The translations under genes and the position numbers were made by a program. Below the pieces are notes generated by a model. It saw only the letters and a program-made list of their open reading frames with translations, did no database searches and had not been told where the DNA came from. This document shows positions 7,264 to 13,911 of a stretch of DNA of 15,601 nucleotides, piece after piece. Source of the DNA: JALZDI01 sp965653225 (GTDB taxonomy: Bacteria; Actinomycetota; Actinomycetes; Propionibacteriales; Nocardioidaceae); NCBI GenBank assembly GCA_965653225.1, contig CBFGZI010000094.1:1-15601 (forward strand), read 5' to 3'. Within the stretch, counting starts at the first letter, position 1, and every line of letters begins with the position of its first letter.

Positions 7264-7304
7264 TCGCCGACGGTCGGCCGGTGCCGGCCGTGGACCGTCG
7301 GCGA
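7264..7304 (-). terminator. Long hairpin after the 7317-7823 gene
   Basis: TCGCCGACGGTC (7264-7275) pairs perfectly with GACCGTCGGCGA (7293-7304), 12 bp. An inner CGGCCG (7275-7280) and CGGCCG (7285-7290) pair can form an apical stem. It begins 12 nt beyond the stop codon at 7317, which suits a terminator without a T tract. Confidence 0.55.
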
Positions 7305-7316
7305 TCTGGCGCCGGG

Positions 7317-7823
7317 TCAGGCCGCGAGCGCGTGCCGCAGCCGGGTCAGCCAGCCACACGGTGCGGGCTCGACGCCCGGCGCGGGTCGCTCCACGGTGAT
7401 GCTGCGTGCGCGCCGCTCGACCTCACGGCCGATCCGCACGGCCGCGGGATCGTCCATCCCGGTGAGACCGCTCGCGGACGCCAGCAGCACCCACTCCTTG
7501 CGGCGGGCCCGCTGCATGGCGGGCTCGTCGGCGTGGGCGTCGAGGACCGCGCGGACGCCGGGCATGGAGCCGGCGAGTGCGCGCCAGGCGTGCACCACGG
7601 CCTGCCCCAGGTCCCAGGGCTGCTCGACGAGCTCGCGCTCGATCGCCCCGGAGAGCCGGGTGTGCCAGCGCATCTGCAGGGCGCCGAGGAGCTCGGCCGG
7701 AGTGTTGAAGGCCTGCTCGGCACCAACGGTGTCCCACGGCAGAGTTCCGTCGCGCCGGTTCTCGGCGACGTCCATCACCGCACGTAGGACCGTGTCGCGT
7801 CGCTGGTGGGCATCCCAGGTCAT
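7317..7823 (-). CDS. Conserved-looking protein of unknown function
   Basis: I cannot assign this 168-aa protein to a characterised family. It is soluble with no signal peptide or membrane segment. It is mostly helical by composition, with features such as TWDAHQRRDTVLRAVMD at the N-terminus, a central LLGALQMRWHTRLSGAIE block, a DLGQAVVHAWRAL helix, and an Arg-rich stretch near REVERRARSITVER before a Pro-rich tail. The ATG at 7821-7823 is chosen because AAAGGAG lies 6 nt upstream; an earlier in-frame ATG (7841) would put that ribosome site inside the gene. It is divergent from a TetR regulator 135 bp away with shared operator-like elements, so it is probably controlled by that regulator. A strong hairpin follows its stop. 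Codon use is typical of the window, which argues for a real gene. Confidence 0.82.
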   Translation of the reverse strand: MTWDAHQRRDTVLRAVMDVAENRRDGTLPWDTVGAEQAFNTPAELLGALQMRWHTRLSGAIERELVEQPWDLGQAVVHAWRALAGSMPGVRAVLDAHADEPAMQRARRKEWVLLASASGLTGMDDPAAVRIGREVERRARSITVERPAPGVEPAPCGWLTRLRHALAA

Positions 7824-7840
7824 GGTCTGCTCCTTTCGCA

Positions 7841-7941
7841 TACCAACGGTACGTACTAACAGTATGTCCCGTACCGACGGTCAGGCAAACCTGCCGTCCC
7901 GTGACGCCGGTCACGCCCCACCGGGTCCCATACCGGCGGTC
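7841..7941. promoter_or_regulatory. Operator-like array between the unknown gene and tetR
   Basis: The element TACC-NNC-GGT(A/C) occurs three times: 7841-7851, 7872-7882 and 7931-7941. The first and second copies overlap the two ends of a larger imperfect dyad, ACGGTACGTACT (7846-7857), AAC, AGTATGTCCCGT (7861-7872), with 10 of 12 arm positions matching. The third copy sits just upstream of the tetR -10 element. This is the layout expected of an autoregulated TetR repressor controlling both genes. The repeats are seen directly; the binding is inferred. Confidence 0.6.
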
Positions 7942-7946
7942 GGTTC

Positions 7947-7961
7947 TATGCTGACGGGATG
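7947..7961 (+). promoter_or_regulatory. tetR -10 element and predicted leaderless start
   Basis: TATGCT (7947-7952) is followed by 6 nt and then the ATG at 7959-7961, so transcription should begin at the start codon. There is no Shine-Dalgarno sequence. The operator copy at 7931-7941 would lie in the promoter spacer, where a repressor would block RNA polymerase. Confidence 0.5.
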
Positions 7962-8672
7962 TCAACGGCTCGCGTGAAGCGCCGCATATCGCGCCGGCAG
8001 GAGTACTCCTCCTCCACCCGGAAGGCGCTGCTGAAGAGCGCCTCCGACCTGTTCGCCGAGCGCGGCTACGCCGGCACGTCGCTGGACGAGGTCGTCACCT
8101 CGGCGCGGGTGACCAAGGGCGCGCTGTACCACCACTTCGCGGGCAAGCTCGCGCTGTTCCAGGCCGTGTTCGACCACTGCGAGGCCAACGCGGTGAAGCG
8201 GATCACGTCCGACGTGCGCCGGCAGAGGGACCCGTGGGACAAGGCGCTGACCGCGGTCTCGTCGTTCCTCGACGTGTGCCAGGAACCGGCGTACCGGCGC
8301 ATCGTCATGCAGGAGGGCCCGGTCGCGCTCGGGTTCGACCGGTGGCGGGAGAGCGAGGAGCGCTCGACGTACGGCCTGGTGCACGACCTGGTGCGCCGGG
8401 TGCTGCGCCAGTACCGGATCGAGGGCACGCTGCTGGACACGTTCACCCGCATCTTCTACGGCGCGATGAGCTCGGCCGGGATCGCGGTCTCCGAGGCGGA
8501 GGACGCCGAGGCCGCCAGCCGCGAGGTCGCCACCGTGATCTCGCTGATGCTCGCCGGCCTGCGGCAGATGGCCGAGGCCGGCGTCGACCTGAGCGCACCG
8601 GTCCTCGACCCGCGCGAGGTCGACGCCAAGACGGCAGCCCAGGCCGAGGCCCAGGCCGAGGCCGACGACTAG
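7959..8672 (+). CDS. TetR/AcrR-family transcriptional regulator
   Basis: This is a 237-aa one-component repressor. The N-terminal TetR helix-turn-helix spans about residues 20-70 (RKALLKSASDLFAERGYAG, SLDEVVTSARVTKGALYHHF, AGKLALFQAVF), preceded by a basic arm (VKRRISRRQ). The remaining helical domain (about 75-210) should bind ligand and dimerise. The tail AQAEAQAEADD is an Ala/Glu/Gln repeat arising from a duplicated 12-bp unit. The ATG start is supported by its exact spacing from a -10-like element. It is divergent from the unknown 168-aa gene and shares operator-like elements with it. Its stop overlaps the stop of the convergent LAXTG-protein gene (CTAG). The ligand cannot be predicted. 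Confidence 0.93.
   Translation: MSTARVKRRISRRQEYSSSTRKALLKSASDLFAERGYAGTSLDEVVTSARVTKGALYHHFAGKLALFQAVFDHCEANAVKRITSDVRRQRDPWDKALTAVSSFLDVCQEPAYRRIVMQEGPVALGFDRWRESEERSTYGLVHDLVRRVLRQYRIEGTLLDTFTRIFYGAMSSAGIAVSEAEDAEAASREVATVISLMLAGLRQMAEAGVDLSAPVLDPREVDAKTAAQAEAQAEADD
8637..8660 (+). repeat. Two tandem 12-bp units in the tetR tail
   Basis: GCCCAGGCCGAG occurs twice in tandem, in frame, at 8637-8648 and 8649-8660, each encoding Ala-Gln-Ala-Glu. It lies just before the stop codon, like the 12-bp repeat at the end of the helicase gene. Confidence 0.8.
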
Positions 8673-9853
8673 CCCGCTCGGCGACGTAGGCGCAGCAACC
8701 CGAGCAGGCCGCCGGCCAGCGCGGCCAGCCCGGCCACACCCATGCCGAGCAGCCCCGCCGGTGAGCCGGTGTCGGCCAACGGCGGCTGGCTGGTGGTGTG
8801 CGACGCCGGCTGCGCGGGCACGGCCGCCTGTGGCGGCTTCGGCGGCGAGGCCGAGGTGGTCGTCGCCTGCGCGCACGCGGCGTTGGCGACCGTGACCGTC
8901 CCGCCGAGGTGCGCCACGTTGTTCAGCGCCTCGCGCGCCTCGGGCGGCATCTGCTGCGACCCCTGGCGGGCCTGGTCGGCCAGCTGCCGGGCGCCCGCCT
9001 CGAACTGGTCGGTCGGGATCTGGCCGAGGTTGCCCCTGTTGAAGACCTGCTTCAGCGGCTGCTGGCCGTCGGGACCGACCCGCGTGTCGCCGATCTGCAG
9101 CAGGATCCGCTCGACCGCCTGCCGGACCGCAGGCACGGTGGTGTCGAACAGGCCGAGCAGCGCGTCGACGGACAGGTCGCTGTCGAGGTCGATCACCACG
9201 TTGGTGCCCTCGGCGTACGTCGTGCCGTCGGTGTCCCGCTGGTTGAAGGTGATCGAGCCGATGCCGGCGATCGGGACCGCGGTTCCGGGTCTGAGGTTGA
9301 CCTGGGTGCGGGCGATGTCCTGGTTGCTGCGCAGCTGCAGCTGCGACACGTCGAGGCTCATGGTGTCGCCGTCGCCGGAGCAGCTGGTCTTGACCACGTC
9401 GGCGCTGAGGACCCCGCCACCCAGCGAAAGGTCGGTCACCCCGGCCACGCTGAGCAGGTCGCCGTTCTTCTGCCGGACCGAGCGCGCCGGGAGGATGTCC
9501 GCGGTCAGCAGCGGGTTGTCGGGGATCGAGCCCTGGGTGTCGACGCCGGGGAACTCGGCATGTCCGATCACCTGGTCCGGCATCGCCAGCGTCAGGTGGT
9601 CGCGCCGCAGCTCCTGGGGAGCCTGCGACTGCAGCTGCTTCAGCGCTTGCACGAGTGGGCCCAGCTGGGCGGGGGCGCCGTCGAGGCCCTTCGGGAACAG
9701 CTCCAGCCGCAGGCCCTCGACCCGTACGGCGGTGGCGTCACCGTCGTACTCCGTGGCCGCCTGCGCCGAGCCGGGGACGGCGGCGACGAGGGCGCCGGCG
9801 GCGCCTGCCGCGGCGAGCGTGCGCGCGACCGCGCGCACCCGTGAAGCTCCCAT
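8669..9853 (-). CDS. Secreted protein with LAXTG cell-wall sorting signal
   Basis: This is a 394-aa exported protein. A Sec signal peptide (about 1-32, ending GSAQA before ATEYDG) leads into an extracellular region of about 300 residues that I do not recognise. It contains beta-rich segments, two cysteines (KTSCSG and NAACAQ) that may form a disulfide, and a Gln-rich helical part near EAGARQLADQARQGSQQMPP. A Pro/Thr/Ser linker precedes LADTG (359-363), a hydrophobic helix and an RLRRRAG end. LAXTG is the motif associated with class E sortases of high-GC Actinobacteria, which fix proteins to peptidoglycan. No sortase gene lies in the window. The start at ATG 9851-9853 is preceded by GGAGG at a 6-nt spacing. 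Its binding partner or structural role is unknown. Confidence 0.88.
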   Translation of the reverse strand: MGASRVRAVARTLAAAGAAGALVAAVPGSAQAATEYDGDATAVRVEGLRLELFPKGLDGAPAQLGPLVQALKQLQSQAPQELRRDHLTLAMPDQVIGHAEFPGVDTQGSIPDNPLLTADILPARSVRQKNGDLLSVAGVTDLSLGGGVLSADVVKTSCSGDGDTMSLDVSQLQLRSNQDIARTQVNLRPGTAVPIAGIGSITFNQRDTDGTTYAEGTNVVIDLDSDLSVDALLGLFDTTVPAVRQAVERILLQIGDTRVGPDGQQPLKQVFNRGNLGQIPTDQFEAGARQLADQARQGSQQMPPEAREALNNVAHLGGTVTVANAACAQATTTSASPPKPPQAAVPAQPASHTTSQPPLADTGSPAGLLGMGVAGLAALAGGLLGLLRLRRRAG

Positions 9854-9914
9854 CCCTGCCCTCCCGTCCGTCAACCTGCATGGTTAACGCGGTGAGGCAG
9901 GCGAAGGTTACGAG

Positions 9915-9958
9915 TCGTCTGCGACGGCTCGGGGATTCCGCGGCGCGGCAGCAGACGA
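9915..9958 (-). terminator. Weak inverted repeat after the DUF3048 gene
   Basis: TCGTCTGC (9915-9922) and GCAGACGA (9951-9958) are perfect 8-bp complements, with a 28-nt loop that itself contains CCGC/GCGG. It starts 14 nt beyond the DUF3048 stop codon. It may mark the end of that transcript. Confidence 0.3.
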
Positions 9959-9972
9959 GTTCGAAGCGGGGC

Positions 9973-11025
9973 CTAGTGGCTGTACTGGAGCTGGCCGCCC
10001 GCGGCCGGGATCAGCTCGATCCAGGTGTGCCCCGGAGGCACGTTCATCTTGTGGCCCTTGTCGTCGACCAGGTGCAGCGGGCTCGCAAGCGACTTCTTGC
10101 TCCATGCGCCGGAGAAGGCACGCCCGTCGGTGAACAGCGTCGCGGATCCCTTGCCGGACAGGATGCTCTCCGGCACCGGGTTGCCGGCCGGGTCGAGGTA
10201 GCCCGCGTCGACCTGCCGCACCGTCAGCACCAGCACGTTGTTGGGGTGGAAGTCGTCGCCCTTCGCGGTGTGACCGCCGCCGTGCTTCCACGTCCGGCCG
10301 TTCCAGTCCCAGGTGGTGCTGGCGGCCGCGGAGAACGTCGCCTTCACGTGCTTGGCCGGCTTGCCGCGGCCCAGCGACTTCGCGTCGCCCCAGGGAAGGT
10401 AGTCGACCGGCTTGGGCCCCTTGAGCTTGGCCTTGGGGAGCTTGCGCAGGTTCATGAACAGGTTGTACGGCGCTTCCCGGTTGCTGACCCGGTAGAAGCC
10501 GGGCACCCCCTCGGTGGCCATCGGCACGTGCGCCTGACGCAGCTTCTGCAGCGACGGCGGCGCACCGCCGGAGGCGACCAGCAGCCCCCTGACGGGCTTG
10601 ACGATGCCGACGTCGGTGCCCCGCACCGAGCGCACCGGTCCCACCTGCTTGGGCAGCGTCGAGTAGTAGAAGGCGCCCAGCCGGGTGAGCCCGCCCTCGA
10701 CCTCCTCCTCGACCACGAGGTCGGCCGACCCGACGCCGAACTGGGGCTCGCCGTTGCTGGTGTTCTCGATCTTGACCATCACCGCGCGGTGGTCGGGCAG
10801 GTTGCCCGTGGGCTGACCGGTGAACGGCGACAGCTTGGGCTTCGCCGGCTTGCCGCTGGACGACGGCGCCTGGGCGCTCCCAGAGGAGGTCTCGGAGCTG
10901 CCGGAGCAGCCGGCCAGGACGAGCGCCCCGGTGAGCAGCAGGGCGGAGAGTGCCGCGAGGGCACGCGCGCGGCCGGTGGCCGGCCGGGGGCTGTGCGGAC
11001 GGGTGGTGCGAGGGGAGCGGGGCAT
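9973..11025 (-). CDS. DUF3048 (YerB-like) lipoprotein
   Basis: This is a 350-aa lipoprotein anchored to the outer face of the membrane. The signal peptide has a long Arg-rich n-region, a hydrophobic stretch and the lipobox LAGC, with lipidated Cys40. A Ser/Gly/Lys-rich linker follows. The DUF3048 domain begins around LSPFTGQPTG (about 68) and includes AVMVKIENTSNGEPQFGVGS, a DLVVEEEVEGGLTRL block and GPVRSVRGTDVGI. A C-terminal lobe (VKATFSAAASTTWDW to PPGHTWIELIPAAGGQ) matches the family's second domain. B. subtilis YerB is the best-known relative; its role is unclear but linked to the cell surface. The ATG at 11023-11025 is the only usable start before the signal peptide. A perfect hairpin ends 16 nt upstream, leaving no room for a promoter between the two. 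Confidence 0.92.
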   Translation of the reverse strand: MPRSPRTTRPHSPRPATGRARALAALSALLLTGALVLAGCSGSSETSSGSAQAPSSSGKPAKPKLSPFTGQPTGNLPDHRAVMVKIENTSNGEPQFGVGSADLVVEEEVEGGLTRLGAFYYSTLPKQVGPVRSVRGTDVGIVKPVRGLLVASGGAPPSLQKLRQAHVPMATEGVPGFYRVSNREAPYNLFMNLRKLPKAKLKGPKPVDYLPWGDAKSLGRGKPAKHVKATFSAAASTTWDWNGRTWKHGGGHTAKGDDFHPNNVLVLTVRQVDAGYLDPAGNPVPESILSGKGSATLFTDGRAFSGAWSKKSLASPLHLVDDKGHKMNVPPGHTWIELIPAAGGQLQYSH

Positions 11026-11041
11026 GACTTCCAGTCTGACA

Positions 11042-11071
11042 AAGGGCCGGCCCGAGGACGGGCCGGCCCTT
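11042..11071 (-). terminator. Perfect 13-bp hairpin between nlpC/P60 and DUF3048 genes
   Basis: AAGGGCCGGCCCG (11042-11054) pairs with CGGGCCGGCCCTT (11059-11071) around a 4-nt loop. On the minus strand it is followed by TGTCAG. It lies 57 nt beyond the stop of the NlpC/P60 gene and is the likely terminator of that transcript. Confidence 0.6.
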
Positions 11072-11128
11072 CGCGTGTCTGTCGTGGGTTTCCGGTTGTC
11101 GGGGTCGCCAGGGTAGCCGACGGCCGTC

Positions 11129-11650
11129 TCAGTGGCCGCGCATCGTCCCCGCGAACCAGTTGTCGGTCCAGTTCAGCTCGGTGGTGACGTCGCGCTGCTC
11201 GTTGGCCGCGTGCAGCACATAGCGACGCTTGTGGCCGTTCCACCCGCCGAAGATGCCGACGTGGTAGACGCCTCCACTGTCGTAGTAGAACATCAGGTCG
11301 CCCTTGCGCATGTCGTCACGGGAGATGCGCTTGACGCGGTGCGCCTGCTCCTCGCTGGTGCGGGGCATCTTGATCTGGTTCTTGCCGTAGGAATACTGCA
11401 CGAAACCGGAGCAGTCGAAGGAGTTCGGCCCGTTGGCGCCGTACTGGTACTCCTCGCCCTTCTGGTTGCGCGCGGTCTCCAGCGCGTTGTGGATGCGGTG
11501 CTGGCTGGCGGCCTGGACAGGCGCGCCGACGGTCACGGCCGCGCTCACGGCGGCGGGCACGGTGGCGCCCAGCGCAGCCGCGCGCTTCCACTGCCGGATC
11601 GCACTCTGCTTGATAGCACGGTGCCTAGGCGTGTATTTGCTCTCGGACAT
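11129..11650 (-). CDS. Secreted NlpC/P60 peptidoglycan endopeptidase
   Basis: This is a 173-aa cysteine peptidase expected to cleave peptide stems of peptidoglycan outside the cell. A signal peptide with a basic n-region (about 1-47, ending GAPVQA) is followed directly by one NlpC/P60 domain. Catalytic Cys80 sits in FDCSGFVQYSYG, His130 in YHVGIF, and the third polar residue is probably His147 in VLHAAN. LPRTSEEQ-type sequence appears as MPRTSEEQAHRV, and KGDLMFYYD is the usual strand before the His. No LysM, SH3 or PG-binding domain is present, so it is a minimal enzyme. The ATG at 11648-11650 has AAGGGA 7 nt upstream. The long leader carries a ydaO-type c-di-AMP riboswitch, consistent with known control of cell-wall hydrolases by this riboswitch in actinomycetes. 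Confidence 0.94.
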   Translation of the reverse strand: MSESKYTPRHRAIKQSAIRQWKRAAALGATVPAAVSAAVTVGAPVQAASQHRIHNALETARNQKGEEYQYGANGPNSFDCSGFVQYSYGKNQIKMPRTSEEQAHRVKRISRDDMRKGDLMFYYDSGGVYHVGIFGGWNGHKRRYVLHAANEQRDVTTELNWTDNWFAGTMRGH

Positions 11651-11667
11651 GCGGCAGTCCCTTCCCA

Positions 11668-11811
11668 CGCCTGTGAGGTGAGCTGTCGGGTTCGAGCGAG
11701 AAGGTGCTCGGCCGCCGATCGGGCGACTTCACCCCGAGCGCCATGCATGCCTGGTGCGGCACGGAGGCGCGGAATTGGGTCCCCCACTCCTGCCCAGTGT
11801 TTCGAGAGGCG
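11668..11811 (-). promoter_or_regulatory. ydaO/yuaA (c-di-AMP) riboswitch
   Basis: In the leader of the NlpC/P60 gene the minus strand carries the conserved blocks of this class in order: GGCAGGAGTGGGGGACCC, then CTCGGGGTGAAGTC, then GAACCCGACAGCTCACCTC. CGCCT (11807-11811) and AGGCG (11668-11672) can close the P1 helix. The 3' end of P1 lies a few bases from the Shine-Dalgarno AAGGGA (11658-11663). No terminator hairpin fits between P1 and the ATG, so translational control is possible. In Streptomyces this class represses cell-wall hydrolase genes when c-di-AMP is high. Exact ends are approximate. Confidence 0.88.
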
Positions 11812-11876
11812 ACAGGTCCGCGGCCGGGCGGGCAGGACTCGGCGTGCCCGGAACGCGGTTATTCAGTTGCCCCGGG

Positions 11877-11906
11877 AGAATAAGCATGGATATTGGACGA
11901 CTTCAA
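11877..11906 (-). promoter_or_regulatory. Putative promoter of the riboswitch-NlpC/P60 transcript
   Basis: On the minus strand TTGAAG (11901-11906) and TATTCT (11877-11882) are separated by 18 bp, resembling -35 and -10 elements. Transcription would start near 11870, giving a leader of about 220 nt that contains the whole riboswitch. Confidence 0.5.
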
Positions 11907-11952
11907 ACGACAACGCCGCACGTGTGCGGGGCATCACGGTCCGCGACCGGGC

Positions 11953-13590
11953 TCAGTGACCGAACGTAGGCGCAGGTACGGGTCCGAACCGGTGGCGGCA
12001 CGACGCACCTGCGCAGACTTCGAGCTTATGCATCCGCATCCGCATCTCCGCCTCGGTTCGAGCGTACGCCGGGTCTCCGGCGACGTTGTGCAGCTCGTAC
12101 GGATCGCGTTTGCGGTCGTACATCTCGACCTGGCCGGTCTTGCTGCGCTCCATGTAGGTGTAGCGCGAGGTCCGGGCGCCGCGCCACAGCCAGCCGCCCT
12201 TGTGCCTGCTGTTGGGGCCGGCCTGGATCAGGATGGTCTGCCAGCCGGGCTTCTTGCCCTGCACCACCGGCATGAGGTTGCGCCCGTCGACGTCCAGACC
12301 GGGCTTGGCGCCGGCGACGGCGGCGAACGTGGGCGCGAGGTCGACCAGCGACACCGTCTGGTGGTTGACGACGCCCGCTGGGACGCCGGGACCGCGCATC
12401 AGCACGGGCACCTTGATCGACTCCTCGTAGCCCATGTTCTTGCCCGAGATTCGGTGCTCACCGAACATGTAGCCGTTGTCGGAGATGAACACGATCAGCG
12501 TGTTGTTGAGCTCGTGCTCCTCGGCGAGCGCGTTCACCGTGCGCGCGACCGAGTCGTCCACGGACTGCAGCGACTCGAGCCGGCGGTCGTACTCCTCGGT
12601 CATGGCCCTCTGCTTGCGCGGGGTGATCGGGGGCAGCTTGGAGATGTAGTGCGGCTTGTCGCTGACGTCGGGCTCGTTGTAGGACGGCTTCTTGCGCTGG
12701 GGCAGCGGCGTGTGGTCGTACATGTGGGCGTACTGCTGGCTCGGCATCGGGTTGCGCCAGCAGTTGGAGCCGTAGTTCTCGATCGGGCACGAGGTGTGCG
12801 GCGCCACGTGTGACTCCCAGAGGAAGAACGGCTGGTTGTCCTTCGACATCGTGTGGATCAGCCGCTCGGTCTGCTCGGTCCAGTAGTCGGTCTGGTAGAC
12901 GCCGCGGACGTCGCGTACGTGGCCGTCCTGGTTGAGCCGGTAGTTGTAGTAGTCGTAGACGCCGACACGGGCGATCGCCTGCCAGTGGTCCCATCCCGGC
13001 GGCACCTCGTGCGGGTCGCGCATGCCGTACTCGTTGAGGTACTTGCCGACGAACGCGGTCTCGTAGCCGGCGGCCTTCAGCCAGATCGGGAGCGTGTTGG
13101 TGCTGTCGAGCCGGTAGTAGCCGCCGGTCGGCCACGTGTTCGTGTGCACGTGGTTGTTCTGGGCGAACTGGCCGGTCAGGATCTCCGCGCGCGCCGGGCA
13201 GCACATCGGGTGCGGCGAGAGCGAGTCGGTGAACTTCACGCCGGGCCGCTCGAGCAGCGCGCGGGTCTTCGGCACGTACTTCAGCTCGTTGGTGGCCATG
13301 TCGTCGGTGGAGATCAGCACGATGTTGGGCCGCCCCTTTTGCGTGGGCGCGTGCTTCTGCGACAGCTCGCGCAGCCGCTTGCTACCCACGAGCGTCTCGG
13401 GATGCAGCGCCCACTGGGTCGCCGACTCCCACTGGGGCGGGGTGTCGTCGCTGTGCACGAGTGGTGGCAGGGGGTCACCGTTGTCGTCGACCGCGGTGCT
13501 CGGACCCACCGCCGCCGCGCCCGAGCAGGCGGCGACAAGGCTCGCCGTCACCGCGCAGAGCGCGACGAGCACACGGGGTCGATGACGCAC
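11953..13590 (-). CDS. Sulfatase-family lipoprotein
   Basis: This is a 545-aa formylglycine-type sulfatase expected to hydrolyse sulfate esters outside the membrane. The lipobox LVAAC gives lipidated Cys22. The metal site begins with ISTDDMATN (Asp96-Asp97). The sulfatase signature is C130-C-P-A-R134 in MCCPARAEILTGQ, where Cys130 would be oxidised to formylglycine. FVGKYLNEYG follows, and ISDNGYMFGEH (Asp371-Asn372) supplies late metal ligands, with Lys393 in SIKVP near the end of the active site. The second half has the usual family fold (DLAPTFAAVAGA, YELHNVAGDPAY). GTG 13588-13590 is chosen as start, with AGGGAG about 8 nt upstream; ten more upstream codons are open but unlikely. No formylglycine-generating enzyme is in the window. 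The substrate is unknown; the overall pattern is of arylsulfatase or GlcNAc-6-sulfatase type. Confidence 0.92.
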   Translation of the reverse strand: MRHRPRVLVALCAVTASLVAACSGAAAVGPSTAVDDNGDPLPPLVHSDDTPPQWESATQWALHPETLVGSKRLRELSQKHAPTQKGRPNIVLISTDDMATNELKYVPKTRALLERPGVKFTDSLSPHPMCCPARAEILTGQFAQNNHVHTNTWPTGGYYRLDSTNTLPIWLKAAGYETAFVGKYLNEYGMRDPHEVPPGWDHWQAIARVGVYDYYNYRLNQDGHVRDVRGVYQTDYWTEQTERLIHTMSKDNQPFFLWESHVAPHTSCPIENYGSNCWRNPMPSQQYAHMYDHTPLPQRKKPSYNEPDVSDKPHYISKLPPITPRKQRAMTEEYDRRLESLQSVDDSVARTVNALAEEHELNNTLIVFISDNGYMFGEHRISGKNMGYEESIKVPVLMRGPGVPAGVVNHQTVSLVDLAPTFAAVAGAKPGLDVDGRNLMPVVQGKKPGWQTILIQAGPNSRHKGGWLWRGARTSRYTYMERSKTGQVEMYDRKRDPYELHNVAGDPAYARTEAEMRMRMHKLEVCAGASCRHRFGPVPAPTFGH

Positions 13591-13821
13591 GTGGATTCTC
13601 CCTGGGCCGACTTGCCACACGAGCTCTCAACATTACGGCGGAATCTTCCAGGTAAAGACCAGGCCTTGTGTGTCAGTGGCCACATGCAGTTACATGGGGC
13701 GGGCCGTCGCTCACCAGCAGTGAGCAACGGTAACCGGGGGCTCGTGGTCGACGGGCTGTGGAAGCCCGCGATCGCGCCCACGACAAACGGGCTTGGGATG
13801 CCTGCTCCCGAGCCGATGCGA
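13591..13821. other. Gene-free stretch upstream of the sulfatase gene
   Basis: I see no gene here. It should hold the sulfatase promoter, but I cannot define a convincing -35/-10 pair (TAATGT on the minus strand near 13631 is a weak -10 candidate). Perfect small dyads are GCTCAC-CAGCA-GTGAGC (13709-13725), CGGTAACCG (13728-13736), and CGGGCT-GTGGA-AGCCCG (13752-13768) nested in TCGTGG/CCACGA (13742-13783). Any of these could be operators. Confidence 0.4.
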
Positions 13822-13853
13822 CGAGGGGCCCGGCCAGACGGCCGGGCCCCTCG
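13822..13853 (-). terminator. Perfect 14-bp hairpin after the Ig-like protein gene
   Basis: CGAGGGGCCCGGCC (13822-13835) pairs with GGCCGGGCCCCTCG (13840-13853) around an AGAC loop. It lies 58 nt beyond the stop codon of the Ig-like gene. There is no T tract, as is usual for actinomycete hairpin terminators. Confidence 0.65.
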
Positions 13854-13911
13854 CAACGTTCCAACCGCTCAGATCCCCGCTGTGCGGTCGATCTGGTCGG
13901 TACTTCCTGGC

